From Macrophomina tecta (taxonomy: Eukaryota; Ascomycota; Dothideomycetes; Botryosphaeriales; Botryosphaeriaceae), in assembly GCA_024180945.1 (NCBI GenBank), contig JAKSGN010000020.1, positions 186,001 to 250,000 on the forward strand: DNA of 64,000 nucleotides, given 5' to 3'. Position numbers and translations under genes: made by a program. A model generated the notes under the pieces. The model had not been told where the DNA came from. It made no database searches and saw only the letters and a list, made by a program, of their open reading frames with translations. Position 1 is the first letter of the stretch. Each line of letters begins with the position of its first letter. Positions 1 through 10,475 of the stretch are shown piece after piece.

Positions 1-2151
1 GGTGCTTATCTTGATGCACTTCTCGACTCAGCATCAACTAAGCGCAAGAATGGGCATGCGTCTCCAGAAGCCGAGGGCAGTGAGGAGACGCATGCTTTGG
101 GTGCAGGAGAGTCTAGCCCATCTTTGGAACCACTGGTCATCGGGCGAAGAGCGCATTGGCGGTTAGCCCTTAGCAAGCAGAATGTGGGCATCCCCCAGAG
201 CTCCTCTCCACCACAACGCACAATTGTCCTTATCAAGGACTACAAGGAGCTAAGCGTCACCCGCCAAGGCGCACGCGTCCTGGATAAGATCACTGAGCTT
301 GTTCATAACCGGAGAAAAGATGGTGCACAGATTATCATTGTAGGAACTACCTCATCCGCAGAATTGGTCCCGGAAATCTCGCGTTCTGCCGTCAGGAGTC
401 TGCAAGCGGAGAATGAGGACAGCTTTTTCAGGACTATCGTTGTTCCTCTAGGCGCGACATCCCTGAAGCCCTCCATTGATGGTTGGAGAAGCATGACACC
501 CGATCAGAGGTGGAATGCAGTCAAAGGCTTAGCTGGCGACCCTTCTGACCTTGCTGTTGCCGAGCGGAGGCGAAATTTTGAGATTAACACAAGACATATT
601 CGGGACATGGTCCGGAGACTTGACCCAGCGGCGAACCTGATCAGTGACACTTCGCTATTCCAGTCCCGCTTGATGTTACCAGGTGTCGATTGGACATCAC
701 GAGTGCTCGCCTTTCACGAAGTCCATCGCCTCGTGCAGACTGCTATTGGCTTGCATCGCGCTGCAAGTGAAAGCCCTCACCTGCATGTGCAGTTGATTCA
801 TATAGCAGGACTAATGTTGCGCCTCAGCGATGATGTCAAGTTCTCCTGGGTAGCTCACGAGCGGCAGAAAGAACGCGAGTCGAAAGACGTCGTCGCAGAT
901 GCCAGCAAAGCTGCGCCACCTTCAAAATCGCCATTGGAAAAGCTACCATGGGACCTCAAACTGGAGAAGATACAGAAGTCGGCAAATAAACATGAAAAAA
1001 GGCTACTGGGCGGCGTCGTCAACCCCTCCAATATCAAAACCACTTTCTCCGATGTCCACGCACCGCAAGAAACCATCGACGCTCTCAAGACCATGACCTC
1101 ACTTTCTCTTCTTCGCCCCGACGCATTTAGCTATGGTGTCCTCGCAACAGACAAGATCCCTGGTCTGCTTCTGTACGGTCCTCCTGGTACTGGCAAGACT
1201 CTCCTCGCCAAAGCCGTAGCTAAGGAGAGCGGTGCCACCGTGCTGGACGTCAGCGGTAGCGAAGTCTATGACATGTATGTTGGCGAGGGAGAGAAGAACG
1301 TCCGTGCGATCTTCTCTCTTGCACGCAAGTTGTCTCCGTGTGTTGTCTTCATCGACGAAGCCGACGCCATATTCGGCAGCAGAACTGGCTCTCGCCACCG
1401 CACCTCCCACCGTGAAGTTCTTAACCAGTTCCTCAAAGAATGGGACGGCATGAATGATCTCAGCGTCTTCATCATGGTTGCGACAAACCGGCCTTTCGAT
1501 ATGGACGACGCTGTCCTCAGACGGCTGCCGAGGAGATTGCTAGTCGACCTGCCCACGCAGAAAGATCGAGAGCAAATCCTAAAGATCCATCTCAAGGACG
1601 AGCAGCTCGATGCAGGTGTCAAGTTGGACGAGCTCGCCGCGAAGACACCGTACTACTCAGGTTCGGACCTGAAGAACCTCTGCGTCGCGGCAGCCTTGGC
1701 CTGCGTGCGCGAGGAGAACGAGATCGCCGCCGCCATCAGCGCTGGCCAGGACGCCGGCGCCGGCGAAGGCAAAGAAGCGGGAGCGCAAAACGACGCATCT
1801 GCCTCCATGTCTGCCACTCTGTCGGCTGCCGCTAAGCTTGAAGAGGCCCTCGATCAAGAGTACATCCTCGCTGAGCAAGCAGCCACCGACGCTGCGACGC
1901 CGTCCGCTGCTTTGTCACTCTATCCTGCTAAGCGCACGCTCTTGCCACATCACTTCGAGAAGGCCATGCAGGAGATTAGCGCTAGTATTAGCGAGGACAT
2001 GGCGAGCCTGACGGCTATTCGCAAGTTCGACGAGCAGTACGGCGATAAGCGCGGGAAGCGGAAGAAGAAGAGCAGTTGGGGTTTTGCTGTGGCGGAGAAT
2101 GTTGGCCCTGGGGAGGAGGCGGCGAGGGTGAGGCCATCATCGGGGTTGTGA
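1..2151 (+). CDS. AAA ATPase, probably mitochondrial Msp1/ATAD1-like (5' truncated)
   Basis: The frame is open from base 1 with no stop and no early in-frame ATG, so the N-terminus lies outside the window; 716 codons are visible. A complete AAA module is seen: Walker A GPPGTGKT at 1177-1200, Walker B VVFIDEAD at 1342-1365, sensor-1 type VATNRP about 45 residues later, and a LRRLPRR arginine-finger region. The C-terminus is basic (GKRKKKSSW). The spacing and wording of the module fit the meiotic clade AAA proteins close to Msp1/ATAD1, which extract mislocalised tail-anchored proteins from the outer mitochondrial membrane. The long N-terminal extension (more than 350 residues before the AAA domain) is more like the large fungal proteins annotated as mitochondrial AAA ATPases than yeast Msp1. 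An Ala/Glu-rich insert (about residues 577-625) interrupts the small AAA subdomain. Family is sure; exact substrate and location are inferred. Confidence 0.85.
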   Translation, partial: GAYLDALLDSASTKRKNGHASPEAEGSEETHALGAGESSPSLEPLVIGRRAHWRLALSKQNVGIPQSSSPPQRTIVLIKDYKELSVTRQGARVLDKITELVHNRRKDGAQIIIVGTTSSAELVPEISRSAVRSLQAENEDSFFRTIVVPLGATSLKPSIDGWRSMTPDQRWNAVKGLAGDPSDLAVAERRRNFEINTRHIRDMVRRLDPAANLISDTSLFQSRLMLPGVDWTSRVLAFHEVHRLVQTAIGLHRAASESPHLHVQLIHIAGLMLRLSDDVKFSWVAHERQKERESKDVVADASKAAPPSKSPLEKLPWDLKLEKIQKSANKHEKRLLGGVVNPSNIKTTFSDVHAPQETIDALKTMTSLSLLRPDAFSYGVLATDKIPGLLLYGPPGTGKTLLAKAVAKESGATVLDVSGSEVYDMYVGEGEKNVRAIFSLARKLSPCVVFIDEADAIFGSRTGSRHRTSHREVLNQFLKEWDGMNDLSVFIMVATNRPFDMDDAVLRRLPRRLLVDLPTQKDREQILKIHLKDEQLDAGVKLDELAAKTPYYSGSDLKNLCVAAALACVREENEIAAAISAGQDAGAGEGKEAGAQNDASASMSATLSAAAKLEEALDQEYILAEQAATDAATPSAALSLYPAKRTLLPHHFEKAMQEISASISEDMASLTAIRKFDEQYGDKRGKRKKKSSWGFAVAENVGPGEEAARVRPSSGL

Positions 2152-2593
2152 GGAGTATTAGACGGGAGCCACATTGTATGAGGTGAGCGGTGTGGTTTCG
2201 GTATTGGATTTAGACGGTTTTATTCAGGCAGGAGGAGATGGGATGTCTTCTCGTGTATTCTAGACATGGTTTCGTGTGGGGTCGGGATGTGTATATCATG
2301 AGAAGGGATACTTCGATAGGAGGGAGCTGCAAGTTGACGGTGTTGGAGACGCGTAGAGTGTATGTGGGATGGCAGCAATTGATAGTCTCGAACGAGGTCT
2401 CGTAAGCAGTAAGAGTTGGGGGAGGGCTACTTTTTGCTGCCTCCCCCTCTACTGAGTATCCTGACTACTGTGGTAGTGTCATACTGTGGCGGCCTATTCT
2501 TACATTAGAGAATTGGGGCTGTCGTTCGGATGCAAATTTGGCCAGTTTTAATTGATACTCGCATCCGGATGAGTGCTCCAACTTGCAGTCTCT

Positions 2594-2655
2594 CCACACA
2601 CACACACCCCCCCCCCCCCCTTCTCCTCCCTTCCTCCCTCCCTTCCTCCCTCCCC
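2594..2655. repeat. Compound simple repeat (CA)n-(C)n-(CCTT)n
   Basis: A short CA run passes directly into a run of about 14 C and then irregular TTCC/CTCCC units. All purines are on one strand, so it is a polypyrimidine tract. It lies in intergenic DNA about 450 bp past the AAA stop codon. Confidence 0.9.
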
Positions 2656-3523
2656 CAAAGCATAGTAAGTTTCTGCGGCATGATGCATACTTTCATATCT
2701 TACTAGACTAGAGATATGGAATGGAACGACCTTCAGAGTATCAACTTAGTGATAACCATGTTGGACGGCTGGTGCAGACGGCTTTCTTTTTAGGTGTGTT
2801 TGCAGTGGCAGCATTTAGGGAAAGGTCAAAAGCACTTGAGATTTCTATTGGACGTCAAAACAACCGATTGCGCTGATTTGATCGGGATGTGATGTGCGGG
2901 GAGTCCTGCATTGAGAGACTGAGTAAGTCGTGACGACAGACGTTTCAGAATGGAAAAGCGGCCCGTCGTTCCTCAAACTCCCTCGCCTTTCTCCTTTATA
3001 CTTCAGACGCCGATCCCCACAGCACCCATTTTACCCGCTCTCAAATAGGCAGGCTGACTCTCAGGACAGCCTGCTCTAGGGTCTCGACAGATTGGACAAC
3101 CGAAAGCGGGCATACTTCAGAGGATCAGGAGTTGGAGCCGCGCTAATTACTCCGCGAGCCAACAGAGAACGACCAACGTCACTTCTCCCTCCAGCCGCCC
3201 AGGAACGATCTACCGCACTCAACCTCCGTGCCGGAATGGAACAAGCTTCCTCACAGCAGCACGAGAGAGTCGGAAGAGGCAACCCGCCAGGCCGTGCCTG
3301 TCTCTCCGATCACCGAAGCGAGAGCAGTGACGCGCTACGCTATTCGATATATGCAAGCCATGAACATGGGTCAAGCAAATCAAGCATTGATTGCAGGTAG
3401 TGTCATCCACTTAACCATATTTCGAGGCTTGGCCCATCGCCTTGCGTTTGCGACAAGCTTTCTTGCATGAAGGCGCTCTACCGGCTCCCTGCCGATCTCT
3501 CTATTTTGGAGACTCCGTGCGCC

Positions 3524-3638
3524 CCGGAGTGCGGCAGTTTAGCCGGTTATTTCGTTTATGCTGTTTGAATCCCCGAGGCGCCCACGAAACGGACAACATG
3601 ACTATGACAGCATCAGCAGCGGCTCGTAAGCGCCCCGC
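3524..3638. promoter_or_regulatory. Two candidate CreA/CRE1 sites
   Basis: CCGGAG at 3524-3529 and GCGGGG (minus strand) at 3633-3638 both fit the SYGGRG consensus of the carbon catabolite repressor CreA/CRE1. They lie 200-320 bp upstream of a secreted cellulase-type gene, where such repression is usual. The consensus is short and the sites may be chance. Confidence 0.35.
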
Positions 3639-3661
3639 TACAGTTTCGAAACACCTCTGGA

Positions 3662-3669
3662 TATAAAAG
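3662..3669 (+). promoter_or_regulatory. TATA box of the GH5 gene
   Basis: TATAAAAG lies 172 bp upstream of the GH5 start codon, followed by a pyrimidine-rich stretch (3768-3838) typical of strongly expressed fungal promoters. Confidence 0.65.
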
Positions 3670-3840
3670 GGGTGTTTCCTTCTCTCAAATGTTCCTTTCG
3701 GCAGGCCTCTTGCGCTTCTGGACGCTACTGCAATCGAGCCCGGTTGCTCGTCTCTCATTCTCATCACAAACTCCCTTCTTTTGACGAGACTTTCTTGTGA
3801 ATAATTCAATTCTTTCTTCTCTCTACGGACTCGCTTCACC

Positions 3841-5009
3841 ATGAAGACCGCTACTCTCGCCGCTGCGGCGTCCCTTTTCGCTTCCGCCGCCCTCGCCGCA
3901 CCCACCAGCACCTTGAAGGCTGCTGCCGCCTCCAAGGTCAAGTTCGCCGGCGTCAACATTGCCGGCTTCGACTTCGGCTGCGGCACAGATGGAACCTGCA
4001 CACAGACCGCATCAACCGCCACCGACCCCTTGACCGACTCCGACGGCCAGGGTCAAATGAACCACTTTGTCAAGGACGACAAGCTCAACGCATTCCGCCT
4101 GCCCGTCGGCTGGCAGTACCTGGTCGCCAACAAGCTCGGCGGCGACCTAGACTCGGCCAACGCCGGTAGATACGACAATCTTGTCCAGGGGTGTCTCAAG
4201 TCCGGGGCCGAGCTCTGTATCATCGACATCCATAACTACGCCCGCTGGAACGGCCAGATCATCGGCCAGGGTGGCCCCACCAACGACCAGTTCGTCTCGC
4301 TCTGGAAGCAGCTGGCTACAAAGTACAAGGACAACACCAAGGTGGCGTTCGGGGTCATGAATGAGCCCCACGACGTGCCCGACATCAACAAGTGGGCCGA
4401 CACGGTCCAGCAGGTCGTCACCGCCATCCGCAGTGCTGGTGCTACGACGCAATACGTGCTCCTGCCGGGCAATGACTGGACCAGCGCTGCGGCCTTCATT
4501 GATAATGGCTCTGCGGCGGCGTTGAAGAAGGTGACCAACCCCGACGGCTCGACCGACAACCTGATCTTCGACGTGCACAAGTACCTCGACAGCGATAACT
4601 CGGGCACGCATACTGAGTGCGTGACAAACAACATCGACGGTGCGTTCAAGCCGCTTGCCGACTGGTTGAGGCAGAACAAGCGCATGGCGATCAACACGGA
4701 GAGCGGTGGCGGCAACACCAACTCTTGTGAGAAATACTTCTGCGAGCAGATTCAGTACTTGAAGTGAGTTTTCCCCCTTATTTATTTGCTTTTGTCCTTT
4801 TTTTTTTTTTTTTCTTTTTAGAATGATTGGAAGCTCATTTCTTTTGCAGCCAAAATGCCGATGTCTTCCTCGGTTACACTGCGTGGTCGGCTGGCGGGTT
4901 CGATCAGACGTATGAGCTTGTCCAGACGCCGATTAAGCAGTCCGATGGCACGTACAAAGATACTGCACTCGCGCAGAAGTGCACTGTTGGTGCTTGGGCG
5001 AATGCTTGA
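3841..5009 (+). CDS. Secreted endo-beta-1,4-glucanase, glycoside hydrolase family 5
   Basis: Exons 3841-4763 and 4850-5009 join to a 360-residue protein. The intron (GTGAGT...GCAG, 86 nt with a long T run) restores the frame into the family's C-terminal block (NADVFLGYTAWSAGGF). A signal peptide of about 19 residues ends near ALAAPTS. GH5 landmarks are present: MNEPHD (acid/base Glu) and INTESGGG (nucleophile Glu), with the conserved DIHNYARW and DVHKYLD strands between them. The enzyme should cleave internal beta-1,4 links of cellulose outside the cell. It resembles Trichoderma EG2-type (Cel5A) enzymes but has no cellulose-binding module or linker; the catalytic domain begins right after the signal peptide. 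A TATA box and possible CreA sites lie upstream. Confidence 0.92.
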
Positions 5010-5265
5010 GGGCCGTCACGAATTCATGTATTGAGGTGATTCATACGAAAACATGAGCCCGTTGACAGCTGCGACTGTCACCTGGGATGATTGCACTCAT
5101 TTAGCACATCATTGAGTAGTCTCCGAAGAATACAAACAATCTGAAGCGTCAATTCCAGCCAACTTCAAAATTCACATTCTATGCTCCTTTGCCTCCGTCA
5201 GTCTACGGTTAAGTCATCTCTTTCGTCTAAATCCACTAGCATTGCCCCTGTAAGCAGTTCCAGTT

Positions 5266-5784
5266 TTATTGCTCCAATGCCTTCAACCCTCTGTACGCCG
5301 TCAAGGTCAGTGGCTCCCATACCGCCGTAGCCGCCTGTCCATCGACTACCGCCGTCGATGTCACTTTTGGGCTATTTTCAGGTCCACGAGCGTCAGAACA
5401 CTTGCAAAAATAGCCGTAACAGTTGTCATATGGGCCCGCCGGTGGGCAATTTCTCTGCGGTCCGGAGACCAGGATGCGGTCGCAGGTGCCCTTGACGGCA
5501 TTATCGCCGCCGCACTGAAAGCAAAGCTTTGGCGGATTGCCAAAGAACTCAGGGCATCGCATAAAAGGTTGTTGGCCGTGAATTTGCCGCGGTTTGACCT
5601 GGATGCTATTTCGAGGGGTTGAGAGTGCTGCTTCACCGGCAAGCGAAACCCGTTGAGGGACGGCAAAGTACGTGGGAAACGACCGCGACGTAAGTGCTGT
5701 GGCTGCTGGAATAGCCGAGATTCCGCTTCGTTGGACAAAGTGCAGAAAAAAGGCAAAAGTGTGTTTTAGAAGAGCGGTCTTCAT
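5266..5784 (-). CDS. Small cysteine-rich secreted protein, unknown function
   Basis: Single exon of 172 codons, read from the ATG at 5784. An open frame continues upstream to 5940, but the ATG at 5784 puts a basic, then hydrophobic segment (MKTALLKHTFAFFLHF) at the N-terminus, as in a signal peptide. The C-terminal half holds eight cysteines in about 55 residues, with a CFQCGGDNAVKGTC core and a YGYFCKC end. I recognise no family. Size, secretion signal and cysteine density fit an apoplastic effector-like or antimicrobial protein, but that is inference. It is convergent with the GH5 gene, with about 260 bp between stops. Confidence 0.5.
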   Translation of the reverse strand: MKTALLKHTFAFFLHFVQRSGISAIPAATALTSRSFPTYFAVPQRVSLAGEAALSTPRNSIQVKPRQIHGQQPFMRCPEFFGNPPKLCFQCGGDNAVKGTCDRILVSGPQRNCPPAGPYDNCYGYFCKCSDARGPENSPKVTSTAVVDGQAATAVWEPLTLTAYRGLKALEQ

Positions 5785-6491
5785 AGTGAAAAGCGACTTG
5801 TAATGCCGTGTTCGAGGGACTCTATCCGTCAAGGTCTCTCCCACTTCTAAATTCCAAGATGAAAATAGAAAGGACTGGCCACACTGGTTTCGTTCGCTGA
5901 ACTGCGTTCGAGAGTAGGCCAACAACAGTGTTGGCGGCACAACAAGCCTAGAGCATGGAAGTATTGGCGGCAGTTGTTAGTGGTACAGAACAGGCATATG
6001 ATTTCCACGCTGGAATCTACGCCTCAGAAGAGCACTAAAATAGATTTGTAATACTATTCTCGGCTGTGGTTTTGTCAACGTATCAAGTTATGCGATGGTT
6101 GTGGGATGTGATATAGTCAACGGAATGAACGAAGAAGCGGCGAAGCGGCGTGAATGATCGTTGGATGGTTTTAACATACGCAGCTGATAGCCTTGCTCTT
6201 AGATACCAAGATCTGATCGATCAGGTGAAACTCCTGCCATGCCATTTTGGATCGAACTCATTCTTTCCAGCTACCTGTCTGCGTTGTACCTTGACATGAG
6301 CCGAAGATTGACAGTTGAACTTGGCCGCCTGGCAATCTTCATTCGAAATCATATTCGTATACGTAGTCCATTGCCTTGTCTATTTAAAGCTTGCGACCAT
6401 CTCAAAGCTTTACGGTCACTGAGACAGCCTTCAAAATCGCGAAATATCGGATTTGTTTGTATTCGCGCATCACCAATTGTACACTTCAGAC
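5785..6491. other. Intergenic, divergent promoter region
   Basis: Separates two divergently read genes for small secreted proteins. A TATTTAAAG motif at 6381-6389 lies about 105 bp upstream of the plus-strand gene. Nothing else recognised. Confidence 0.5.
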
Positions 6492-6853
6492 ATGTTCTTC
6501 AAATGCCATAAAGCAATTGCAGTTGCTTTGCTTGCGCTCCCTTACGTTTCACCGGCTCACGCGACGATCATCATAAACTGCAAAGATCCTATTCTTGCAG
6601 TCGTCCTTGATGTTGCTGTTGACGAAGCAGTCACGATGGCTCAGGGTATGTTCCTTTTCCGGATAAAGAAGGCCTCACTGACAGTATAGACGCTGCAAAC
6701 ACGCTGGCACTGGAAAATAGGATGGAAGCCGCAAACAAAGCAGCCTGGCAGCCACTCTTCAGCCAAAGCGCGCTACCTCAGGTCATTGGTCAACCACCCC
6801 CTGTCGAGGATCATATTCAACTGGACCAAAGAGGGCCTGAACCCCATTACTGA
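6492..6853 (+). CDS. Short secreted protein, two exons, possibly truncated
   Basis: Exons 6492-6645 and 6690-6853, with a 44-nt GTATGT...TATAG intron, join to about 105 residues. The N-terminus is a clear signal peptide (hydrophobic AIAVALLALPYVSPAHA). The next part is helical (VAVDEAVTMAQDAANTLALE), and such N-termini occur in fungal secreted metallopeptidase-like proteins, but no catalytic motif is present. The frame stops at 6851-6853. Another frame of the same strand (about 6779-6898) reads on in protein-like fashion (IIFNWTKEGLNPITES) to a tga, so the gene may be frameshifted or have a further intron. No family assigned. Confidence 0.4.
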
Positions 6854-7322
6854 AAGCACCTTGCGTGCCGTGATCTCCTCACTGAGCAACCGGCAATGAG
6901 AGACCCTTGGTGTAATTTGGTGGTTTATCGGCAATAATGAGTACCATTGGATCCGAATCGTGACAAGGCCAGTAAGGCGCATACCGCACGCAGAGCGAGT
7001 GGGACTTCGTCGTGATATCCAGCCTAGCTGCAGACTCGGTCGTGATGAAGGGTACGGGTAGAAAACGCGCGACTTCCGCTTGCTTAAGTAGAAAAGCTTC
7101 TCAATGCATCATGTCAGCGATGGCTCTTTTTTCTCTGTATATTCTACCCCTGAAAACAACTTTCATCGCTCTTTCTCCTTACATCTCTGCTGCTTAGCAA
7201 AGCTATCGTACTGAAAACCGCTTCTGTCCCCATTGCAGCATGTGTCCCGGAAAAGACCAAGAAAACTTCTCCGACACCCCCCACGCTCTGGAATCTTCAA
7301 AACTAAAACTTCAAACGCGGGA
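6854..7322. other. Intergenic
   Basis: 3' flanks of the short secreted protein gene and of the convergent zinc-finger gene. If the alternative frame of the preceding gene is real it ends at about 6898. Nothing else seen. Confidence 0.5.
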
Positions 7323-8217
7323 TTAGAACGCGACCAACTTCTGACGACCACCAGTCAAGAAGCCCTGGACATTATTCTGCACAGAGTTGAACTTCACAAA
7401 GCCACAGCTCTCGCTCTCGAGATGGTTGAATAGAGCAGCCAGGGTGGGAAACTGCTTGCCGCCACAGCGGCCGTTCTTGTTGGGGCAGTGGTAGAGGGGA
7501 GCCTGATGAGCCGGACTGTCGATGTGCTGGCGCAGGGAGCGGGCCTTGTTGAAGAGCTTGCTGCAGAGGTAGCACTGGTAACCGCGGCCGGTCCAGGCGG
7601 ACTCGGGATCCCACTGAGTACAGCGGTCGTTCTCGTGCCACTCCAGGAGACGCTCGGTGATGACGCCGTTCGGATCACGCTGGCGGATGGCGCGGTGGAT
7701 GGAAGCGCGGTCGAGGTTGCGTGCCTTCGGGCAGGCAGAGGATTCCAGATGGTGAGAGACGCCCGACGCGGTGGTGAAGCAGGTGCCGCAGAATGGACAT
7801 TCAACGGTGGCGCCGCGGTGGGTGCGTGAGTTGAGATGCTGGCGGAGGCAGTTCTCATTCTGGAAGACGCGGTCACAATCCTCGCAGTAGCGTTCCTTGA
7901 AGTGGCCTTCATCTTCCCGATGCTCATCGCGGTCGTCTTCGAAGCGGAAGGCGAGGTTGCAGACTCCACACTCGTAGGGATAGCTCCAGTGCTTCTTCGC
8001 GTCCATGTGCTGGTTGCAGGAGTACTGCGTCGTGAAGCGAACAGAACATGTCTCGCCTGGTCTGCCGGTCAGCATCCTCTGAAACGTCCAGCTTGAATTG
8101 AAGATCGGGCGTACACTCGAAGGGCCAGACCCAGTGGTCGAGAGCGTCCATGTGCTGATTGCGAGCGCGCACAGTAGCAAACGTGCGATCGCAAGAGTCA
8201 CAGTCGAAGGAAGGCAT
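7323..8217 (-). CDS. C2H2 zinc-finger protein with about seven fingers
   Basis: Exons 8217-8115 and 8056-7323 (58-nt intron, GTACGC...CCAG) give 278 residues. The join restores a finger: the first exon ends in WPFEC and the second opens with ETC, giving a C-x2-C pair. Fingers follow each other almost without linkers: CDSC, CETC, CGVC, CEDC, CPFC and CYLC starts, plus a last irregular CPNKNGRC. Most use H-x5-H spacing, as in JAZ/matrin/U1-type fingers that bind dsRNA or structured nucleic acid as well as DNA. The whole protein is finger with no activation or repression domain. Some fingers end in cysteine (HLESSAC, HLESESC). Nucleic-acid binding is likely; the target is unknown. Confidence 0.8.
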
Positions 8218-10475
8218 CGTGTGAGCCCAAGCTCTGGGTGCTTTGACAGAGTTGGCCTTCTGGCTGTTTCAAAATAACTTGGTTAGTGAAAATAATTAGG
8301 AGAGTGTGAGGTGGTGGTGTTGGCTAAGGTTAAGATTCCGGTGTGCTCCGGGCGATCTGGCGAGGGTGGCCCGAAAGAGAGGCAGTTGAATCTCTGCTAT
8401 CACAGCCAGCTTTCAAGTCATCGTGGCGTCGAAGTGCTTGGGGTGGCTGTGGAAAAAAAAAGAAAAGAAAAAGAGGAAAATAGTAGCGGAGGGGAGGTGT
8501 TGGGGAAAAGAGCTTTATGGGAAGCTGTGGTCCGTTTGCTCAGAAGAGCTGGGGAAGGCGCGCCCGGCATCACAGCCCGGGCATGTGATGGGGCTCTGCC
8601 AATGTAGTCCTTCTGACTGCGACACGCTATTGGTCAATGGCAGCTGGAGGAGACGGCTGCTCGCGCCATTGGAACCCCGGCCCTGTTAGCGACGCTGGCA
8701 GTAGTGCGTATATTACGAAATCCACCGAATACAAAACCTACCGATCCTCACTGATGTCCGTCCATCTGTTTTCTTTGTATTCCAGCAGGCCAGTAGATAG
8801 CGCTCAATACAACAAGGATCGTGTTTCATCTCTCACACTTCCGATAGCCACCACCTCCGCGCATCGGTCTTGTGTGTATATAAGCAGTCCAGTAGATAGC
8901 AGCACAGAGCCCTGGCCCTCTTCTCTCAGGTTCCCCATCTCTTGTGCGACAACAACGGCTCATCTACCCAAACATTGCCGACCTGACCACCACTGAGCCA
9001 GCATCGGGTTCTGCCACTTACCACTTGTATCTATTGCGCATCTAGTGCGCACGTCTCTCCGCAACCATTCTCTTGGCTCACATGTACCAAGACTGTGCAG
9101 GACACAAGTACATACATACATACATCCCGTTTCCAGCACCGGAGCCATTCAGCCAGAGCCTCTCAACCCACAACCAAACCATTCTCGAGTAGGCTGCCGA
9201 CGCCGACAAATCACGTGCAACGGTTCCACGACCACCGGTCCACCGACCCAACCCCCATCACTCATCTCGCAACCCTCTCCGCCCTCCAATCTCCCTCACC
9301 AGCCACCAAGCCCTCCCCTTTCCACCACCCACTCGCCTCGCTAAACCTTGGCCAGCCCCTGCCGCGGCGCTTGGTTGTTTCAACGGCCCGGAGAGCGCTG
9401 AACGGTCGAACGGGATTGCTTCTGACTGGTCCAGTCTGAGCAGACGCATGACCGCCAGCCAAGCGGCAAAGGCCTGAGGTGCCGAGCCGCGCGGGAGGGT
9501 ACACGTGTGTGTATGTGTGCCTACGTGTTTTGTCGACGTGTGAGGAGCGGATATCCCCAGGTGGCCTTCTTGGCTTGCCAGATTCTGCTTGGGCGCGCCC
9601 GGGACATGCGTGGGTATGGAGGCAAGTGCCCAAAAGGAAAAAGAGGGAAAAAAAAAAAAAAAAAGACAGTTGCGAACGCGTACGTGCGCCTGGATGAGTG
9701 TTTCAGCTCCGGATGCGTGTATCCGGTTTGCCCTTGCTTGAAGGGACTGCATACTCTTCCCCTCTCTTCGCCGCAATCACAGCTCCATTCTCCACTCATT
9801 AGCCCCTGCATTCATCCTTTTTTTTTTTTTTTTTCACGCAAGAAACACATGAGTGACTCAACAAGAAGCTCACAAAGTACCATACCGTCTTTCACAAGAT
9901 GCAGGAAATCTTCGCCTATAGATAGAAAGCATCTATGTAGAGCCTCCTCTTTCAAACAACGATCCCCATGCAAAATACCCGTACTTTCCCAACAGAACCG
10001 AATGCCTCAAAATATCAACATGCTATGCCAAATTAACCCTCCCAAGAAAGGCATCCCCAACCGATCCCAAACACTGGAGCCCCATCCACTACACTAGCAT
10101 AGTCCACCAGCAGCTGAACGCTAAGCACCCATACGTCTCACTACTTGTGAGTGAGACAAAGGCCACGGTCCTTAATCCCCACGAATACAAACAACCATCG
10201 CTATCTTGATCTCCTTCTCTCGGAAAACTCAAACAAAAAAAATGCCATATGACGACTAGACGAGTTGTGGTACGCTAACTATGCCAATTGATAAAAGAGA
10301 AAAGTCATAACGGCATGATGATGGTGATGCAACAAAACCCTTGTGCAGAGCTTTTTACAAGAGCGGTCCGGTTGGACATATGGGACGAGGTTCCAAAGAG
10401 AAAGAAAAACACGGATATTATGGAAACTGTACAACGCTTTTTCTGCTTTTTCTCTTCTCCAAACGCTCCAACGTT
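8218..10475. other. Intergenic, 2.3 kb
   Basis: Contains the 5' flank of the zinc-finger gene and the 3' flank of the ADAM gene. Simple-sequence tracts: an A-rich run at about 8452-8480, ACAT repeats at 9108-9124, an A run at about 9650-9664 and a T run at about 9818-9834. Overlapping open frames at 9258-9776 and 9507-10097 are proline/serine/basic-rich and lie on both strands of the same DNA; I do not accept them as genes. Confidence 0.55.

Larger units (their letters stand above)
2152..3840. other. Intergenic, 1.7 kb, promoter of the GH5 gene
   Basis: Holds the 3' flank of the AAA gene and the 5' flank of the endoglucanase. I see no convincing gene. Short open frames at 3092-3400 and 3501-4022 lack coding character, and the second runs antisense into the GH5 start. 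Confidence 0.6.

Noticed and set aside
9258..10097. Overlapping open frames between the zinc-finger and ADAM genes
   Set aside because: They run through poly-A/poly-T and simple-sequence tracts on both strands; shadows of biased composition.
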